From positions 124,001 to 188,000 of the forward strand of contig CAAFUF010000032.1 of NCBI GenBank assembly GCA_900766135.1: a stretch of DNA of 64,000 nucleotides, in the 5' to 3' direction. The stretch comes from Paenibacillaceae bacterium. GTDB taxonomy: Bacteria > Bacillota > Bacilli > Paenibacillales > Paenibacillaceae. The position numbers and the translations under genes were made by a program. Shown here piece by piece: positions 60,725 to 64,000 of the stretch (position 1 is its first letter; each line of letters begins with the position of its first letter). A model generated the notes under the pieces. That model saw only the letters and a list, made by a program, of their open reading frames with translations. It searched no databases and was not told the origin of the DNA.

Positions 60725-62806
60725 TCATGCCCAAACCAGTTTACCAAAATCGGCAAACGCTTTGAGATCTTCATCAATTGCGGCCAGAAGCGCCAAGCGG
60801 TTCGTCCGAATCGCATCCTCCTCAGCCATGACCATCACGGCATCAAAGAAGACCGTGATCGCTTCCTTCAATCCGCCGATCAATTCCAACGCACCGGCAG
60901 CGTCGCGCGAAGCGAGCGTGTTCCGATATTTATCGGAGACCGAACGCCAAGCCTCATACAACGCTTGTTCCGCCGGTTCGTTAAGCAGATCGGAGCGAAC
61001 CTTCTCGCCGGTTGCTTTCGCCGCGAGGTTGCTGACCCGTCCAAATGATTCGACGGTCGATTTGAAATCTTCCTTCGCGCCTACGGCTTCCATCAGTGCC
61101 TTGCCGCGAGCTACCGAGGAGACGACATCGTCATAGCCGGCCGACAAGACCGCATCCACGACGTCATAACGGAGATTTTCGTCCGAGAGCGTCTTTCTGA
61201 CGCGGAGGCCGAAGAATTCCATCAGATCCTTCAAAATTTCCTCTTCGCTGCGTTTGAGTCCGCGGAATTGCTGATGCGTCTCCAGCGCCAGCTTGAAAAT
61301 GTCGGTCAACGAAACCGCCAGCTGGTGCTCGACGATGATCTGCACGATACCGGCCGCTTGACGGCGCAGCCCGTATGGATCCTGCGAGCCGGTCGGGATA
61401 ATGCCGATCGAGAAGCACCCGGCAATCGTGTCGATTTTGTCGGCGATGCTGACGATCGAGCCTACGGAAGAAGCCGGCACGGCATCGTCCGCGAAACGCG
61501 GCTGATAATGCTCGAATACGCCTCTCGCCACGGCTTCGGGTTCGCCGGCTTTACGGGCATAATCCTCGCCCATAACCCCTTGCAATTCGGGGAATTCATA
61601 AACCATTTGCGTCACCAGGTCGAATTTGCAAATTTCCGCCGTACGCGCGGCGGCTTCCGCCGTCCCGGTATCGGTGCCAAGCATCGTCGACAGCTTCTCG
61701 GTATTGCGGCGGATGCGGCGGACCTTGTCCCCGATCGTGCCGAGCTCTTCATGGAACACGATGCTTTCCAGCTTGGACAATGCGTCCTTGATCGCCAGCT
61801 TCTGATCTTCCTCATAGAAGAATTTCGCGTCGGACAAGCGAGCACGAAGCACCTTCTCGTTGCCGCGGGCGATCACATCCAGCGAGGTGTTGTTGCCGTT
61901 GCGCACGGTCACGAAGTAAGGAAGCAGGTTGCCTTGCTCGTTCAGTACCGGGAAATACCGCTGATGCTCGCGCATCGAGGTGATAAGCACCTCCTGCGGA
62001 ATGTTCAGGAACGATTCCTCGAACGTGCCGAACAACACGGTTGGCGTCTCCACCAGAAACAGCACTTCCTCCAGCAAATCCTCCTTCACTGCGATATGCC
62101 AGCCTTTTTCTTTTGCCAAGGCGTCGATTTGATTCTGAATTAAGGTTTGGCGCTCATTCACGTTGGCGATCACGTGCTGCGCGCGCAGCGTTTCCACATA
62201 AGACGCTGGCTCTTCAATGACCGTTTCGTTCCCAAGGAACCGGTGTCCCCGCGTGACGTTGCCGGACTTCACGCCGGCGATTTCCAGATCGATGACGTCT
62301 TTGCCGAACAACGCCACCATCCAGCGAATCGGGCGAACGAACTTAAAGTCGTAATTCCCCCAACGCATGTTCTTCGGAAAATTCATCGCCTGCAAAATGC
62401 CCAGCAATCCCTCGGCGACAAGGCTTGACGTCTCTACGCCGATCCGGCTTTTGCTGACATATACATACTCGGTGCCGCCAACCTCGCGGAACGTAAACTG
62501 CTCCGGACTGGCCCCCTGGCTGCGGGCAAAACCAAGTGCCGCTTTACTCCATTCGCCGTTTTCGTCCAGGGCGATTTTACGCGAAGGCCCTTTGACCTCC
62601 TCATGCACGTCCTCTTGCTTCTCGGCCACGTCTTTGACGAGAATAGCCAGCCGGCGCGGAGTCGCATAAGCCTCCACCGCTCCGTGCCGAATGACCGATT
62701 CCTCCAGCCACTTGACCATCCGCTCCTTCAGTTGCTCCATCGCGCCGCGGATGAACCGGGCCGGCATTTCCTCTAATCCGATTTCGAACAGCAGATCCTT
62801 AGCCAC
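60725..62806 (-). CDS. glyS: Glycyl-tRNA synthetase beta subunit
   Basis: A 693-residue subunit of the alpha2beta2 bacterial glycyl-tRNA synthetase, handling tRNA recognition. It begins VAKDLLFEIGLEEMPARF, with REHQRYFPVLNEQGNLLPYFV, GNEKVLRARLSDAKFFYEED, SIADKIDTIAGCFSIGIIPTGSQDPYGLRR and a C-terminal anticodon-binding-like domain. GTG 62806 has AAAGGGGG upstream and overlaps glyQ by eight bases; the frame to 62875 extends into glyQ and is rejected. Confidence 0.96.
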   Translation of the reverse strand: MAKDLLFEIGLEEMPARFIRGAMEQLKERMVKWLEESVIRHGAVEAYATPRRLAILVKDVAEKQEDVHEEVKGPSRKIALDENGEWSKAALGFARSQGASPEQFTFREVGGTEYVYVSKSRIGVETSSLVAEGLLGILQAMNFPKNMRWGNYDFKFVRPIRWMVALFGKDVIDLEIAGVKSGNVTRGHRFLGNETVIEEPASYVETLRAQHVIANVNERQTLIQNQIDALAKEKGWHIAVKEDLLEEVLFLVETPTVLFGTFEESFLNIPQEVLITSMREHQRYFPVLNEQGNLLPYFVTVRNGNNTSLDVIARGNEKVLRARLSDAKFFYEEDQKLAIKDALSKLESIVFHEELGTIGDKVRRIRRNTEKLSTMLGTDTGTAEAAARTAEICKFDLVTQMVYEFPELQGVMGEDYARKAGEPEAVARGVFEHYQPRFADDAVPASSVGSIVSIADKIDTIAGCFSIGIIPTGSQDPYGLRRQAAGIVQIIVEHQLAVSLTDIFKLALETHQQFRGLKRSEEEILKDLMEFFGLRVRKTLSDENLRYDVVDAVLSAGYDDVVSSVARGKALMEAVGAKEDFKSTVESFGRVSNLAAKATGEKVRSDLLNEPAEQALYEAWRSVSDKYRNTLASRDAAGALELIGGLKEAITVFFDAVMVMAEEDAIRTNRLALLAAIDEDLKAFADFGKLVWA

Positions 62807-63692
62807 GTGCGGCACCCCCTTTCTGAAGCATCGGGAAGCCGAGCTTCTCACGTTCCTCCAAGTAGGTCGCGGCAACCTGGCGTGCCAAATTCCGTACCCG
62901 CGTGATATATCCCGTCCGTTCGGTCACGCTGATCGCCCCGCGGGCATCCAGCAGGTTAAACGTATGCGAGCATTTCAGCACATAGTCGTAAGCCGGGAAC
63001 ACCAAATGCTGCTCCATCGCTTTGCCCGCTTCCTGCTCGTACATGTTGAACAACGTAAACAGCATTTTCACGTCGGAGATTTCAAACGTGTATTTGGAAT
63101 GCTCATATTCCGCTTGATGGAAAACATCGCCGTACGACGTGCCGTCCACCCATTCGAGGTCGAACACGTTCTCCTTGTCTTGGATATAGGAGGCCAGGCG
63201 CTCCATGCCGTAAGTGATTTCCACGGCCACCGGGTTGGTTTCGATCCCGCCTACCTGCTGGAAATACGTAAACTGCGTCACTTCCATGCCGTCCAGCCAG
63301 ACTTCCCAGCCAAGGCCCCATGCGCCCAAGCCCGGATGCTCCCAGTTGTCTTCCACGAAACGGATGTCATGCTCCAGCGGATTGATGCCCAGACGATTCA
63401 AGCTCTCCAGGTAAATCTCCTGGATATTATCCGGCGATGGCTTCATGATCACCTGGAACTGGTGGTGCTGGTACAGCCGGTTCGGGTTCTCCCCGTAACG
63501 TCCGTCCGCCGGGCGACGGGAAGGCTCAACGTAGGCGACGTTCCACGGCTCCGGACCGATCGAACGCAGGAACGTCATCGGGTTCAGGGTGCCTGCCCCT
63601 TTTTCCACGTCATACGGCTGCACGACGATACAATTCTGTTCCGCCCAGAACTGCTGCAGCGTCAGAATCATTTGTTGAAAGTTAATACTCAT
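62799..63692 (-). CDS. glyQ: Glycyl-tRNA synthetase alpha subunit
   Basis: A 297-residue catalytic subunit that charges tRNA-Gly. MSINFQQMILTLQQFWAEQNC, TFLRSIGPEPWNVAYVEPSRRP, NPNRLYQHHQFQVIMKPSP and LGWEVWLDGMEVTQFTYFQQ are family blocks. ATG 63692 has GAGG six bases upstream; the ATG at 63704 lies against the GGAG itself. A glycine-type T-box leader lies directly upstream. glyQ and glyS overlap and act as one complex. Confidence 0.97.
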   Translation of the reverse strand: MSINFQQMILTLQQFWAEQNCIVVQPYDVEKGAGTLNPMTFLRSIGPEPWNVAYVEPSRRPADGRYGENPNRLYQHHQFQVIMKPSPDNIQEIYLESLNRLGINPLEHDIRFVEDNWEHPGLGAWGLGWEVWLDGMEVTQFTYFQQVGGIETNPVAVEITYGMERLASYIQDKENVFDLEWVDGTSYGDVFHQAEYEHSKYTFEISDVKMLFTLFNMYEQEAGKAMEQHLVFPAYDYVLKCSHTFNLLDARGAISVTERTGYITRVRNLARQVAATYLEEREKLGFPMLQKGGAARG

Positions 63693-63751
63693 TGCGAACC
63701 TCATCTCCTAACCTTCAGGTTTGTTCAGCAAGCATAAGTTCGAAGGCAATA

Positions 63752-64000
63752 ATAAAAAGCTCCCGCCTCTACGCCTGCTGTCAGACGTAGGGACGAGAGC
63801 TGTAAGAGTTCATTCCTCATACAAGCGTTCCCGCGGTTCCACCCTACTTGATTCGCCGTGGCTGCCTATCGGTAACCTTCGCCGGCAAATCCGCTTTTCA
63901 CGATCGGTTCATGCTCCCGGGCTGCCGTTTCACAAGACCGTCTATCCGGGCTCACACCGCCCCCGGTCGCTTGGTCAGCCCGTTGATCCTTAAGCTGACT
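63752..64000 (-). promoter_or_regulatory. T-box leader of glyQS (5' end may lie outside the window)
   Basis: The minus-strand leader contains AGGGTGGAACCGCGG (63831-63845), the conserved T-box core that pairs with the uncharged tRNA NCCA end. Downstream is the terminator (about 63752-63801): AGCTCTCGTCCCTACG pairs with the CGTAGAGGCGGGAGCT arm, then TTTTTATT. In the antiterminator form the T-box competes with this stem. Glycine specificity is inferred from the gene; the specifier codon was not located reliably. The 5' end may extend past 64000. Confidence 0.93.

Overview
The window looks like a chromosomal segment of a moderately GC-rich, endospore-forming Firmicute, most probably Paenibacillus or a close relative. 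This rests on family recognition and gene order, not on a database search. The main pointers are the sigG-sigE-spoIIGA-ftsZ-ftsA junction, a complete division and cell-wall (dcw) cluster containing both spoVD and spoVE, bacillithiol synthesis (bshC), a type B RNase P RNA, a T-box in front of glyQS, and many Bacillus-type yla/yqf/yqx orthologues. No phage, insertion sequence, CRISPR array or tRNA was found. Nearly all genes lie on the minus strand, so transcription mostly runs from high to low coordinates.

Layout, read in the direction of transcription of most genes. (1) 64000-57008: glycine T-box leader, glyQ-glyS, yqxD, dnaG and rpoD (the macromolecular-synthesis region). (2) 57007-53188: repeat-rich gap, then an unrecognised membrane protein, trmK, yqfO and the RNase P RNA. 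(3) 53094-44021: a plus-strand subtilisin-like protease, small sporulation-type proteins, a lytic transglycosylase, the sulfur-transfer pair nifZ-thiI, two divergent TerC-family proteins and a small membrane protein. (4) 43819-37801: typA, ylaH, an LCP protein, ylaL, a YhcN/YlaJ lipoprotein and phoH/ylaK. (5) 37020-31800: an orphan solute-binding protein facing a secreted coiled-coil protein, yqgY, rsfA, panE and a DUF3397 protein. (6) 31575-25820: a complete oligopeptide transporter, oppA-B-C-D-F. (7) 25650-22732: bshC-ahcY. (8) 22251-2260: mraZ, rsmH, ftsL, pbpB, spoVD, murE, murF, mraY, murD, spoVE, murG, murB, murA, divIB, ftsA, ftsZ. (9) 2072-1: spoIIGA-sigE and the start of sigG.

The genes fit together as growth, division and sporulation. 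The dcw cluster makes UDP-MurNAc-pentapeptide and lipid II, polymerises it with PBP/SEDS pairs and builds the Z-ring. The spoIIG operon then supplies pro-sigma-E and its membrane protease, with sigG next in the cascade. Regulatory signals can be read directly: three 10-bp MraZ boxes before mraZ, a Spo0A-type promoter with long spacing before spoIIGA, a sigma-F/G-type promoter before sigG, a terminator between oppA and oppB, and the T-box before glyQS.

The most unusual structure is a diverged intergenic repeat found three times (22496-22681, 37308-37490, 56701-56883). Each copy holds four 23-bp imperfect palindromes of the form TAACGG-N9-CCGTTA-TT, two forward and two reversed, at nearly fixed offsets of 50, 60 and 50 bp. 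A second family, about 170 bp with short terminal inverted repeats, lies at 56423-56592, with a truncated copy beside it and possible remnants at 281-340 and 21781-21807.
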